Positions 52,899-62,952 of a stretch of 64,000 nucleotides of DNA are shown piece after piece. The translations under genes were made by a program, and so were the position numbers. Under the pieces are notes generated by a model. That model ran no database searches, was not told the origin of the DNA, and saw only the letters and a list, made by a program, of their open reading frames with translations. The stretch lies in assembly GCF_001427025.1 (NCBI RefSeq), contig NZ_LMGA01000001.1, positions 389,317-453,316 of the forward strand. The letters are read 5' to 3'. This DNA comes from Mesorhizobium sp. Root554 (GTDB lineage Bacteria > Pseudomonadota > Alphaproteobacteria > Rhizobiales > Rhizobiaceae). The number at the start of each line of letters is the position of its first letter. The first letter of the stretch is position 1.

Positions 52899-52924
52899 CC
52901 CTTGTTTTATCTATCCGCCTGGCC

Positions 52925-53260
52925 TCAGAGCTTGTTCCAGGTCTGGCTCTTGCAGATCAGGCCGCCGAGCACGCAGCCGCTCATCTTGAGCGTGCTGCCG
53001 GTCAGCGTCGCCTTGCCCGAATAGGTTTTGTCGGTTGCCGGATCGGTGATGCTGCCGGTGTATTTGTTGCCGCCGGCCGCTTTCAGCCTGCCGATGTTCT
53101 TGCCTGCGTGCTTGCCGGTCTTCAGCGTGATCGAGCCGCCGCCGGTAATCGCAGCCGTCTCGCCGGACTGGGTCTTCCAATTACCGTCGATCGGGTCAGC
53201 CATGGCCGATCCCGCCATGATTAGGGTGGCCGCCAGGGCCATGCTCACTTTACGAAACAT
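52925..53260 (-). CDS. DUF2147 family exported protein
   Basis: A 111-aa protein: signal peptide (VSMALAATLIMAGSAMA), then the DUF2147 pattern DPIDGNWKTQSGETAAI, GGNKYTGSITDPATDKTYSGKATL (in two parts) and the ending MSGCVLGGLICKSQTWNKL with a Cys pair. Small periplasmic lipocalin-like proteins of unknown ligand. An inverted repeat CTTACG-N4-CGTAAG lies 52 bp before the start; an intrinsic terminator follows. Confidence 0.85.
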   Translation of the reverse strand: MFRKVSMALAATLIMAGSAMADPIDGNWKTQSGETAAITGGGSITLKTGKHAGKNIGRLKAAGGNKYTGSITDPATDKTYSGKATLTGSTLKMSGCVLGGLICKSQTWNKL

Positions 53261-53708
53261 CTAGGTCCTCCCTGCGGGATGCCGGTTTGGCTGCTTCAGC
53301 CAGCCTCACCCCTTACGCAAACGTAAGCTAATTCAGCTTTCCGGGAAACGAAAGCGGTGCCGCTAGGGAAGATGCGCACAATTTTGCGGTCGTTCCGCAT
53401 CGGGTTTCCGCCTCTCGCGAGACAGGTTTTAAAGCGCTCGTCTTTTTGCCAAGCGTTTCCGTGGTTAGCGAAGTCTTGAATTCGCAGGCGTGCATTTTCA
53501 TCGATTTTTTCGCAAATCCCCGGTTCGCCGGGCTTTCTATCCTTAACGGTTTCTCACGTTTACTTCTTGTTTTAGCTTTGTTTTCTTCCAATTAAGCAAG
53601 CCATTTAACGACGGATTCAAGCCTCGCCGGCATTCTCGGAAGCATCGAAAGAGCAGCCCCACGGGACACGGGAAGGCGGCTCTCGGGAGCCAGACAGGGG
53701 ATAAGAAA
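53261..53708. other. 448-bp intergenic region, less GC-rich than its surroundings
   Basis: No believable gene is seen. From left to right it holds the DUF2147 upstream region with the TTACG-N4-CGTAA inverted repeat, a T-rich stretch (about 53330-53600), a small CCCGG-TTCG-CCGGG hairpin at 53519-53532 followed by CTTTCT, and a GGCTC-TCGG-GAGCC hairpin at 53678-53691 just before the RBS of the Sel1-like gene. Open frames on the minus strand here are Ser/Lys-rich and lack an RBS. Confidence 0.5.
53312..53327. promoter_or_regulatory. Inverted repeat CTTACG-N4-CGTAAG
   Basis: Perfect 6-bp arms around CAAA, upstream of the DUF2147 gene. It shares the core TTACG-N4-CGTAA with the site at 46448-46465 before the ETF-QO gene, so one regulator may serve both. 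Confidence 0.45.
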
Positions 53709-53975
53709 ATGGCACGTTTTGAAATGCTCGAAGCCGGCGTCGGCGTCATCGGTGCGAACGCCCAGGCAGACATTCTCTTCGAACTCGGCATGATGTACGC
53801 CACCGGCCGCGACTGCGACACCGATCTCGTCGCCGCCCACAAATGGTTCAACATCGCCGCCATCAAGGGCTCGACGCGCGCCGCCGAGCTGCGCTCGGAG
53901 CTTTCGGCGACGATGTCCAAGGCGGAAGTGGCGCAGGCGCTGCGCGAAGCCCGCGAATGGATGACCATGCACTGA
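53709..53975 (+). CDS. Sel1-repeat-like small protein (88 aa)
   Basis: An 88-aa protein with one Sel1-type repeat, ADILFELGMMYATGRDCDTDLVAAHKWFNIAAIKG, followed by a helix with SKAEVAQALREAREWM. Sel1 repeats serve protein-protein contacts. No signal peptide. The RBS (AGGGGATAAG) is well placed. This short form is common in Rhizobiales by memory; partner and function are unknown. It has a long, hairpin-bearing leader. Confidence 0.8.
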   Translation: MARFEMLEAGVGVIGANAQADILFELGMMYATGRDCDTDLVAAHKWFNIAAIKGSTRAAELRSELSATMSKAEVAQALREAREWMTMH

Positions 53976-54211
53976 CACCAGTTGCGCGTCTCAGGCGCAA
54001 TCAGGGCAGGGCTTTATAAGGCCCGCCCCAAGACCAGAACGCGGCGGCCCGCTGGCGGGCTAGCCGCGCATGGAACAGGGAAGCAGGCAGACTGGGCACG
54101 GGGGCGCCCGGAGTGACCTTGCAGTGAAAGCCGCGACCGGTCGAGACAAGACCGGCGCGGCTTCCGCGTTTGGCGGCGACTGCCATTCGAAGCGCGGCTC
54201 GGGCCGGATAA
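53976..54211. other. Hairpin-rich intergenic region
   Basis: 236 bp between the Sel1-like gene and yitT. The main structure is AAGCCGCG-a-CCGGTC (54128-54142) against GACCGG-CGCGGCTT (54150-54163) with a 7-base loop. A second smaller stem around 54045-54070 has GCCCGC/GCGGGC arms. It may act as a terminator for yitT or hold a small RNA; no known RNA signature was recognised. Confidence 0.35.
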
Positions 54212-54832
54212 TCAGCTCATGCCGACATAGCGGCCCGGCCGATGATTGATCGCCACCGTCATGTTGAGCGCGGCGGCGCCGATCACCGAAAGCAGCACCT
54301 GCCGCCAGTCCACGACGAAAAACGACACCGCCAGTATGGCCAGATCCACCGCGAGCGAGAAATAGCCGGCGCGGATGCCGTGATTGTCCTGCAGGTAGAG
54401 CGCCAGCACGTTGAAGCCGCCGAGACCGGCCCGGTGCCGGAAAAGGATCAGCAGGCCGGTGCCCATCAGCCCGCCGCCGACAATGGCGGCATAGACAGGA
54501 TTGAGGCTGGAAAAATCAACCAGGCCCGGCACGATCCGCGACAGCAGCGAAAAGAAGGCGACGGCGAGGAAGGTTCGGATGGTGAAGGGCCAGCCCATGC
54601 GCTTCACTGCCAGATACCAGAACGGCAGGTTTATGATGAAGAAGATCGGCCCGAAGGCGTAGCCGGTCGCATACTGGATAAGCAGCGCGATGCCTGCCGA
54701 ACTGCCGGTCAGAAGCATGGCGTGTTGGTAGAGCACGAGGCCGAGAGAAACGAACACCGTGCCCCAGAAGATTGCCAGCGCGTCCTCGAGCCAGCTGTGC
54801 TTTTCGATGTTCGAGGGCTTCGTCGCGGTCAC
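54212..54832 (-). CDS. YitT-family membrane protein
   Basis: A 206-aa protein with five to six membrane helices (from about residue 17: ALAIFWGTVFVSLGLVLY) and the family signature LLTGSSAGIALLIQYATG and GTGLLILFRHRAGLGGFNVLALYLQ. YitT (DUF161) proteins are of unknown transport function; this short form lacks the C-terminal DUF2179 domain. The start overlaps the carboxylase alpha stop by 4 bp, placing it as the last gene of the leucine operon. Confidence 0.85.
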   Translation of the reverse strand: MTATKPSNIEKHSWLEDALAIFWGTVFVSLGLVLYQHAMLLTGSSAGIALLIQYATGYAFGPIFFIINLPFWYLAVKRMGWPFTIRTFLAVAFFSLLSRIVPGLVDFSSLNPVYAAIVGGGLMGTGLLILFRHRAGLGGFNVLALYLQDNHGIRAGYFSLAVDLAILAVSFFVVDWRQVLLSVIGAAALNMTVAINHRPGRYVGMS

Positions 54833-56772
54833 GGCTGTTCGGCCATGCGCACCAGAACGGTTCCGTCCATCACCTGGGCGCCCTCTGTGACGATCTCGGC
54901 AATGATGCCGTCATGCGGCGCGGTGATTGTGTGTTCCATCTTCATCGCCTCGAGGACGAGAAGCGGCTGGCCCTTGATAACGTCGTCGCCGCTGGCGGCC
55001 CGCACGATCTTGACGAGGCCGGGCATCGGCGCCCGCAGGAAATCGCCGGCTCCGCCAGCTTCGTCGGCCTTTGCCAGCGGATCTGGCACGGTGAACGTAT
55101 AGCTGGTCGCGCCCGCGAATACGGTGACGTGTCCCGGCCAGCGGGCGAGGCGGGCATTCTGCGACGGACGGTGCGTCGTGCCATCGCCGATATCGACGGA
55201 ACTGAGGCCCTTTTCGAAGGACAGTGAGGCTGCGATCTCCTGCTCGCCGAATTTCAGCGCGATACGCCGCGGCGTGGCGTGGAAATGCGCGTAGCCGGCA
55301 AGCGACGACCACGGATCGTTCGAAGCAGTCTGCGGTTCGAAGCCGGACGCGGCCAGCGCTGCGGTCGCGACAATGCTTTCGCCTGGTGACGGGGCCGCCG
55401 TCAGCGCATCCTGCTTGCGGCCGATCAGGCCGGTATCGACATCGCCCGTCGCAAATTCAGGATCGGAAGCAAGCGCTGCGAGAAAGGCCGTGTTGACAGT
55501 CGAACCCGCAACTTCCGTTTGCGCCAGCGCCCTTTGCAGTCCTGCAAGCGCCGCCGCGCGATCCGGGCCATGAACGACCAGCTTGGCGATCATCGGATCG
55601 TAGAAGGGAGAGATGGCGTCGCCCTGACGGACGCCGGTTTCGACGCGCAGGCCGCACCCGGGCGGAGCGTTGGCGGGAAATTTAAGGTGATGCAGCGTGC
55701 CCGTTGCCGGCAGGAAGCCACGGCTGGCATCCTCGGCGTAAAGCCGCGCTTCGAAAGCGTGGCCTTCCAATTCGATTTCATCCTGGCTTTTCGGCAGCCT
55801 CTCGCCGGCGGCAACCCGCAACTGCCATTCGACCAGATCGATGCCGGTGATCATTTCCGTCACCGGATGTTCCACCTGCAGGCGTGTGTTCATTTCCATG
55901 AACCAGAAGCGGTCGGGCCGCAGCCCCTCCGAGGCATCGACGATGAACTCGATCGTGCCGGCGCCGGAATAGGCGATCGCCTTGGCGGCCTTCACCGCCG
56001 CGTTGGTCATGGCAGCCCGCATCTCGGCGTTCATGCCTGGGGCGGGGGCTTCCTCGATCACCTTCTGGTGGCGGCGCTGCGCCGAGCAGTCCCGTTCGAA
56101 CAGATGTACGGCATTGCCGAAATTATCGCCGAACACCTGCACTTCGATGTGGCGCGGCTTGTCGACATATTTCTCGACCAGCACGCTGTCGTCGCTGAAC
56201 GCCGCCTTGGCCTCGCGCCGGGCGCCCGACAGCGCCTCGGCGAAGTCGTCGGGATCATCGACGCGGCGCATGCCCTTGCCGCCGCCGCCGGCGCGCGCCT
56301 TGATCAACACCGGATAGCCGATTTCGCGCGCCTTGGTGGCGAGCAGCACGATCTCCTGCGCTTCGCCATGATAGCCGGGCACCACCGGCACCCCGGCCTT
56401 TTCCATCAGCCGCTTGGCGGCGTCCTTCAGCCCCATCGCCCGGATCGACGCAGCGGACGGACCGATGAAGGTCAGCCCGGCCGCGACGACCTGATCGACG
56501 AATTTCGGGTTCTCGGACAGGAAGCCGTAGCCCGGATGGATGGCTTCCGCACCGCGTATCCGCGCCGCTTCGATGATCCTGTCCCCGACCAGGTAGCTCT
56601 CGCCGACGGGTGACGGGCCGATATGCACGGCCTCGTCCGCCATCTCGACATGCAGCGCGTTGCGGTCGGCGTCCGAATAGACAGCGACCGTCCTGACGCC
56701 CATGCGTCGCGCGGTCCGAATGACCCGGCACGCGATCTCGCCGCGATTGGCGATGAGGATTTTCTCGAACAT
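54829..56772 (-). CDS. mccA: Methylcrotonyl-CoA carboxylase alpha (biotin) subunit
   Basis: A 647-aa subunit. The biotin carboxylase part begins MFEKILIANRGEIACRVIRTAR and has KARAGGGGKGMRRV, HLFERDCSAQRRHQKVIEEAPAP (in parts) and MNTRLQVEHPVTEMITG; the C-terminal carrier domain has the biotin motif EAMKMEH with Lys611. It carboxylates biotin for 3-methylcrotonyl-CoA carboxylation in leucine breakdown. Neighbours mccB and ivd decide between this and other acyl-CoA carboxylases. The ATG at 56772 is chosen over an 8-codon longer frame. Confidence 0.94.
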   Translation of the reverse strand: MFEKILIANRGEIACRVIRTARRMGVRTVAVYSDADRNALHVEMADEAVHIGPSPVGESYLVGDRIIEAARIRGAEAIHPGYGFLSENPKFVDQVVAAGLTFIGPSAASIRAMGLKDAAKRLMEKAGVPVVPGYHGEAQEIVLLATKAREIGYPVLIKARAGGGGKGMRRVDDPDDFAEALSGARREAKAAFSDDSVLVEKYVDKPRHIEVQVFGDNFGNAVHLFERDCSAQRRHQKVIEEAPAPGMNAEMRAAMTNAAVKAAKAIAYSGAGTIEFIVDASEGLRPDRFWFMEMNTRLQVEHPVTEMITGIDLVEWQLRVAAGERLPKSQDEIELEGHAFEARLYAEDASRGFLPATGTLHHLKFPANAPPGCGLRVETGVRQGDAISPFYDPMIAKLVVHGPDRAAALAGLQRALAQTEVAGSTVNTAFLAALASDPEFATGDVDTGLIGRKQDALTAAPSPGESIVATAALAASGFEPQTASNDPWSSLAGYAHFHATPRRIALKFGEQEIAASLSFEKGLSSVDIGDGTTHRPSQNARLARWPGHVTVFAGATSYTFTVPDPLAKADEAGGAGDFLRAPMPGLVKIVRAASGDDVIKGQPLLVLEAMKMEHTITAPHDGIIAEIVTEGAQVMDGTVLVRMAEQP

Positions 56773-56822
56773 CGGCTTCCTGTCGTTTCGAGCCACGGCA
56801 ACGTGCCGTGGGGTAACGGTCG

Positions 56823-57332
56823 CTATGCGATAGCGCCGATGAAATCCAACTTCCCAAGCGGAACGCCCTTGTGGCGCATGATCCCGTAGGCGGTGGTGAG
56901 ATGAAAATAGAAATTGGGGAGAGCGAATTTCTGGATGTAGCTGGCCGCGGTCAGGTCCAGCTGACGGTCGCCGAATTTCAGCACCACCGGCTCGTTCTCC
57001 TTGCCGTTCATGCTGTCAGGTTTCACCAGGTTCAGATAGTCGATCGTCGCCTTGATGCGGCCCTTGAGCTCGTCGAACGTCTCTTCATAGTCTGGCATTT
57101 TCTTCGGTTCGGCCTGCGCCACCCGCACCGCAACGAAGCGCACCGTGTCGGAAGCGCGTTGGATTTGCGCGGAAAGCGGCGCCATGTCCGGGAAAAGCCG
57201 CGCCGAAATGATTTCCCCGTGCGCCATGCCATTGGCGATGGCGAACGAACGGCCCTTTTCCAGATTGACCGAAAGGGTCTTCAGGCCATGGATGAAAACG
57301 GGAATGGTGATGTCGTAGAGAGAAAGAGACAT
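56823..57332 (-). CDS. DUF1993 family protein
   Basis: A 169-aa soluble protein with the DUF1993 pattern: SLYDITIPVFIHGLKTLSVNLEKG at the start, RLFPDMAPLSAQIQRASD, and the end KFALPNFYFHLTTAYGIMRHKGVPLGKLDFIG (in parts). The family has a DinB-like four-helix fold and no known function. It lies between mccB and mccA on the same strand, so it is probably co-expressed with leucine catabolism. Confidence 0.9.
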   Translation of the reverse strand: MSLSLYDITIPVFIHGLKTLSVNLEKGRSFAIANGMAHGEIISARLFPDMAPLSAQIQRASDTVRFVAVRVAQAEPKKMPDYEETFDELKGRIKATIDYLNLVKPDSMNGKENEPVVLKFGDRQLDLTAASYIQKFALPNFYFHLTTAYGIMRHKGVPLGKLDFIGAIA

Positions 57333-57398
57333 TTTACTCCTGATCCGTTCAAAGTTGGATGGTCAATCGATTTGGTTGGGCGACGGGGTGTGCCCGGT

Positions 57399-59006
<1,608 letters not shown>

Positions 59007-59101
59007 GCGGTCCTCGATGCAGTTGAGTTCGCAGAAGGTATCGTGACGGTAGAAAACCAAGCTTGAACCACCGTCGAATGTAACGTCACAAACGGGTAGC
59101 C

Positions 59102-60262
59102 TCAACCTTCCGCCATGATCTCGCGGCCGATCAGCCAGCGCCGGATCTCGCTGGTCCCAGCGCCGATTTCGTAGAGCTTGGCGTCGCGCAGCAGTCTGCC
59201 GGTGGGATAGTCGTTGATATAGCCGTTGCCGCCCAGCAGCTGGATAGCGTCGAGCGCCATCAGCGTCGCTTTCTCGGCGGCGAACAGGATGCAGCCGGCG
59301 GCGTCCTTGCGCGTGGTGTCGCCCCGGTCGCAGGCCGCGGCCACCGCATAGACATAGGCGCAGGCGGCGTTCATCGTCGTGTACATGTCGGCGAGCTTGC
59401 CCTGCACAAGCTGGAATTCGCCGATCGGCCGGCCGAACTGTCGGCGCTCGCCAACATAGGGCACCGCAACGTCGAGGCAGGCGGCCATAATGCCGAGCGG
59501 CCCGCCGGCAAGCACGGTGCGTTCGTAGTCCAGGCCGGACATCAGCACTTCGACGCCGCGGCTTTCCTCGAACAGCACGTTTTCGAACGGGACTTCTACA
59601 TTCTCGAACACCAGTTCCCCGGTGTTCGAGCCGCGCATGCCGAGCTTGTCGAGTTTCTGCGCAACTGAAAAACCCGGCATCGATTTCTCGACGATGAAGG
59701 CGGTGATGCCGCGCGAACCCATGGTCACGTCGGACTTGGCATAGACCACCAGCGTCTGTGCGTCCGGCCCATTGGTGATCCACATCTTTGTGCCGTTCAG
59801 CACATAGCGGTCATTGTGCTTCTCGGCCCGCAACCGCATCGAGACCACGTCCGAACCCGCGCCCGGCTCCGACATGGCAAGCGCCCCCACATGTTCACCC
59901 GAACACAGCGCCGGCAGGTATTTTTCCTTCTGCGCCGGCGTTCCCCATCGGTTGATCTGGTTCACGCACAGGTTCGAATGCGCTCCGTAGGAAAGGCCGA
60001 CCGAGGCGGAGGCTCGCGAAATCTCCTCCATCGCCACCACATGCGCGAGATAGCCCATGCCGGAACCACCGAAATCCGGATCGGCCGTGATGCCCAGCAG
60101 CCCGAGGTCTCCCATTTCGCGCCAAAGCGAGGGCGGAAATTCGTTGGATTTGTCGATATCGGCGGCCTGGGGGGCGATCCTCTCCTGCGAAAAGCGCCGG
60201 ACGGTGTCGCGAAGCGCTTCTATCTCTTCGCCCAGACCGAAGTTAAGCGTGCGCGTATACAT
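59102..60262 (-). CDS. ivd: Isovaleryl-CoA dehydrogenase
   Basis: A 386-aa acyl-CoA dehydrogenase. FAD/substrate motifs: [46 protein letters not shown], and [28 protein letters not shown] (in parts). The catalytic Glu is in [13 protein letters not shown] (E247), the helix-G position that distinguishes isovaleryl-CoA dehydrogenases from most acyl-CoA dehydrogenases. It oxidises isovaleryl-CoA to 3-methylcrotonyl-CoA, the substrate of MccAB. The ATG at 60262 lies within the end of the TetR gene (20-bp overlap), implying coupling. Confidence 0.95.
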   Translation of the reverse strand: MYTRTLNFGLGEEIEALRDTVRRFSQERIAPQAADIDKSNEFPPSLWREMGDLGLLGITADPDFGGSGMGYLAHVVAMEEISRASASVGLSYGAHSNLCVNQINRWGTPAQKEKYLPALCSGEHVGALAMSEPGAGSDVVSMRLRAEKHNDRYVLNGTKMWITNGPDAQTLVVYAKSDVTMGSRGITAFIVEKSMPGFSVAQKLDKLGMRGSNTGELVFENVEVPFENVLFEESRGVEVLMSGLDYERTVLAGGPLGIMAACLDVAVPYVGERRQFGRPIGEFQLVQGKLADMYTTMNAACAYVYAVAAACDRGDTTRKDAAGCILFAAEKATLMALDAIQLLGGNGYINDYPTGRLLRDAKLYEIGAGTSEIRRWLIGREIMAEG

Positions 60263-60872
60263 GTCGCTCCTCCGTCGCAGTTTTCGCGCCGACAAGGCGC
60301 ATCGTCATCTTAAGATATGTCGCGCTCACGCCCGCGATCGAGAGGCGGTCTCCCGGCCGAAACCAGACAATGACGCCTGTGATCATCTGGATCAGCGCCA
60401 TGGCGGTCAGCCCAGTATCTTCTATTGCAAAAAGACCCTGCTCGGCGCCGTCACGCAGAATGGCGCGCAACTCCTTTTCGTAAGCCGCGCGCATCTTGAG
60501 AATATGTGTCAGCCGCTCGGGCGACAGGCTGCGCAGTTCCATGTTGGAGACATGGGTGGAATGGCGGCGGCGGACATGAAATGCGATGTGGTTCTCGACA
60601 TAGGCTGCGAGTCTGATGACGGGGTCGCGAGATGATGGCCGCGCCTCCTGCCATGCGTCGGCCAGCGCCTCCATATGTCCGCGCATCAGCGCAAACAACA
60701 AATCTTCCTTGGTGGGAAAATAGCGGTACAACGCCGCCGCCTGAACGCCGACCTCAGCCGCCAGCTGGCGCATCGACATCGCCTCATAGCCGAAGCGCGC
60801 AATCAGGCCGGTCGCGGCATCGCGGATTGCCGCCTCGGTCTTTCCGCCATCGGAGCCTGTCGTTCGTGCCAT
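60243..60872 (-). CDS. TetR-family regulator heading the leucine operon
   Basis: A 209-aa TetR regulator: N-terminal HTH ([24 protein letters not shown] then [17 protein letters not shown]) and a helical ligand-binding domain. GAGGAGG four bases before ATG 60872 fixes the start. As first gene of the operon, overlapping ivd, it probably represses itself and the catabolic genes and is released by a leucine-derived acyl-CoA; this is inference from context. A GAACGTTC palindrome lies 27 bp upstream. Confidence 0.9.
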   Translation of the reverse strand: MARTTGSDGGKTEAAIRDAATGLIARFGYEAMSMRQLAAEVGVQAAALYRYFPTKEDLLFALMRGHMEALADAWQEARPSSRDPVIRLAAYVENHIAFHVRRRHSTHVSNMELRSLSPERLTHILKMRAAYEKELRAILRDGAEQGLFAIEDTGLTAMALIQMITGVIVWFRPGDRLSIAGVSATYLKMTMRLVGAKTATEERHVYAHA

Positions 60873-60898
60873 GTCGCCTCCTCGAGATTTAATAAAAC

Positions 60899-60906
60899 GA
60901 ACGTTC
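60899..60906. promoter_or_regulatory. GAACGTTC palindrome, possible TetR operator
   Basis: An 8-bp perfect palindrome in AT-rich sequence between the divergent TetR and phosphatase-like genes, 27 bp from the TetR start. It is short, so the support is weak. Confidence 0.3.
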
Positions 60907-61042
60907 AATTAATTCAAGGGAAGAAATACGGACGATGTCGGTTTCGGTTTTCTGGTGTAGAAATCGGGGATCAGGCACTGTTGTCCAACGCCGCTGTTTG
61001 CTCATCTGCATGATGGCCACCCAGTTTACGAGAGCTGATTCC

Positions 61043-61639
61043 ATGATCGTTCGGTTGACGATGATCTGCAGCGGCGCGACCGAAGCGACCAGGCGCACAC
61101 GCTTTCCGATTGACGAGCCGCTGGAAGCAGCGGCGATCGCCAGAACTGCCGGGCTGGCACATACGGTGGATCGAATCGATCGATTGTGGGTCGGCCCTTC
61201 GTTGCGCGCCCGCCAGACGGCTCGTGCGCTTGCCGCCGATGCCATCATAAAGGAAGAACTACGGGATCAGGATTTTGGCGAATGGTCGGGCCAAAGTGCC
61301 GCTGTGATTCAGGAGGCACAGCCCAGACTCATGACTGCATGGCGTTCCGACCCTCATATGTCGCCTCAGGGCGGCGAATCATTCGCCGATGTCAATCGCC
61401 GCATTTCCCCTTTGATGGACGAGTTGATTGCTCTGCGCGGCCATACGGTTGCCGTCACGCATGCCGCCATTGTCCGTGCGGCCATCGTTCATGTGCTCGG
61501 CGCGCCGCTATCGGTCTTTTCCAGCATCGACGTCGAACCGCTCAGCATGGCCGACTTCCGCAGCGATGGCCAACGTTGGATGTTGCGCGGTTGCGGCATC
61601 ACCGTTCCGAAACAGCGGCCCGTTGGCGATAACGGTTGA
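61043..61639 (+). CDS. Histidine-phosphatase-like protein lacking the RHG motif
   Basis: A 198-aa phosphoglycerate-mutase-fold protein. The fold markers are there: VGPSLRARQTARAL, LRDQDFGEWSGQS, SPQGGESFADVNRRI and the second His in VAVTHAAIVRAAI. The first strand, where family members read LxxxRHGxT, reads LTMICSGATEAT: both the Arg and the phospho-acceptor His are replaced (Cys, Ser). Catalysis by the usual route is therefore unlikely. Related rhizobial proteins with a 'CHAAT' variant are recalled. The ATG 61043 with GAGAG upstream is chosen over the longer frame from 60935. Confidence 0.75.
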   Translation: MIVRLTMICSGATEATRRTRFPIDEPLEAAAIARTAGLAHTVDRIDRLWVGPSLRARQTARALAADAIIKEELRDQDFGEWSGQSAAVIQEAQPRLMTAWRSDPHMSPQGGESFADVNRRISPLMDELIALRGHTVAVTHAAIVRAAIVHVLGAPLSVFSSIDVEPLSMADFRSDGQRWMLRGCGITVPKQRPVGDNG

Positions 61640-61699
61640 TTCGCGACGGGATCAACGCCGCCGCAGAATGTTCAGCCACTTCCGCTTAAGGCGGAAAAC

Positions 61700-62812
61700 C
61701 TAGCCGTCACGCGCGGCCGCAAGCGCGCCCGGCAGTTCCTCGGCAAAGGTGTCGAGTTCATGATCCAGGCCGACGCTGATGCGTATGCAGCGGTCGAGGC
61801 CCGGCGCCATCGGCTTGCGGATGAAGACATCGCGCGCGAGCAGGCCCTGCAGCACTTTCAGCGCGAAGGCGCCGTCCGCACCACAATCCATGGCGACGAA
61901 ATTGGTGGCCGAGGGGAGGGGTTTCAGTCCATTCGCCATGGCGATCGACGCGATGCGCTGCCGCCCGGCGTCAACCTTGGCCACGACCTGTCCGAGATAG
62001 GCCTGATCTGCCAGAGCCTCAAGGCCCGCGATCTGCGCCATGCGGCTGACGCCATAATGATTGCGGATCTTTTCGAAACCGCGGATCACTTCGGCCGCGC
62101 CGACGGCATAGCCGCAGCGAAGGCCGGCAAGTCCGTAAGCCTTTGAAAAGGTGCGCATGTGCACAACATTGGCGCGGTTGGCGTCGATTGCCGGCAAAGC
62201 CGAAGCCGGGCCGAGTTCCCCATACGCCTCATCCAGCACCAGCATCGTGGTTTCCGGCAGCGCAGCGATGAAGTGCTCGATCTCGTCCGCCTCCCACCAG
62301 CTTCCCATCGGATTGTCAGGGTTCGAGAGATAGACCAGCCGGGCGTTTTCCCGCCGCACCGCGTCTAGAAGACCGCTCAGGTTCTCGCGGTCGTTGTCGT
62401 AGGGAACCGCCACTAAACGCCCGCCCGCGCCCGCGACGTGGAAATTGAAGGTCGGATATGCCCCCAGCGAGGTGACGACCGCATCGCCCGGCGACACATA
62501 CATGCGCACCAGAAGGCCGAGCAGGCCGTCTATCCCTTCGCCGACCACGATGTTGTCAGGCCTGACGCCGAGATGGATGGCTGCGGCCGCCTTGAGATCG
62601 TGATTGTCCGGGTCACAATACATCCACATGTCGCGCGCCACGGCGGCCATGCGCGCAATCACGCTGGGCGATGGCCCGAAACTGCTCTCATTCGCGCCGA
62701 TGCGTGCCCGGAACGGCTTGCCCCGCGTCCGTTCCTGCGCCTCCGGTCCGACGAAAGGCACGGTGGACGGCAGCGCGGCGATCAAGGGCGTCAGCGAGGG
62801 GCGATTCGGCAT
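61700..62812 (-). CDS. PLP-dependent aminotransferase, HisC-like
   Basis: A 370-aa class I/II aminotransferase. The cofactor sites are seen in IGANESSFGPSP, SNPDNPMG (Asn), VLDEAYGELG (Asp/Tyr) and the Schiff-base Lys224 in TFSKAYGLAGLRCGYAVG; the C-terminal Arg lies in CIRISVG. It is like histidinol-phosphate aminotransferases, but no his genes are nearby, so an aromatic or other amino-acid substrate is equally possible. Convergent with the phosphatase-like gene. Confidence 0.87.
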   Translation of the reverse strand: MPNRPSLTPLIAALPSTVPFVGPEAQERTRGKPFRARIGANESSFGPSPSVIARMAAVARDMWMYCDPDNHDLKAAAAIHLGVRPDNIVVGEGIDGLLGLLVRMYVSPGDAVVTSLGAYPTFNFHVAGAGGRLVAVPYDNDRENLSGLLDAVRRENARLVYLSNPDNPMGSWWEADEIEHFIAALPETTMLVLDEAYGELGPASALPAIDANRANVVHMRTFSKAYGLAGLRCGYAVGAAEVIRGFEKIRNHYGVSRMAQIAGLEALADQAYLGQVVAKVDAGRQRIASIAMANGLKPLPSATNFVAMDCGADGAFALKVLQGLLARDVFIRKPMAPGLDRCIRISVGLDHELDTFAEELPGALAAARDG

Positions 62813-62902
62813 GGCGGGCTCTCGAGATGAAGCGTCCTAGCTATCCTTCCCGTACGCCTACGGCAAGATTGCCGCGCTTGCCGTCGAATATCTCAGGGCA
62901 AC

Positions 62903-62936
62903 AAAAAACCCGGCGGTTGCCCGCCGGGTTTTTTTT
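62903..62936. terminator. Bidirectional intrinsic terminator after the porin gene
   Basis: A 10-bp perfect stem (62907-62916 with 62921-62930), loop TTGC, six A on the left and eight T on the right, so it ends the porin transcript on the minus strand and could stop plus-strand read-through. Confidence 0.92.
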
Positions 62937-62952
62937 GGCAAGTCAGCTTGAC

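Noticed and set aside
53328..53591. Minus-strand open frames in the 53.3-53.97 kb region
   Set aside because: They are Lys/Ser-rich with no RBS; the one from 53968 is antisense to the Sel1-like gene.
54050..54110. GGAACAGGGAAGCAGGC segment looking a little like the SRP RNA GGAAGGAAGCAGC signature
   Set aside because: The surrounding SRP RNA stem and the GNRA/bulge context are absent.
54001..54186. 61-codon minus-strand frame in the hairpin-rich gap
   Set aside because: It is better explained by the structured noncoding sequence; no RBS or motif.
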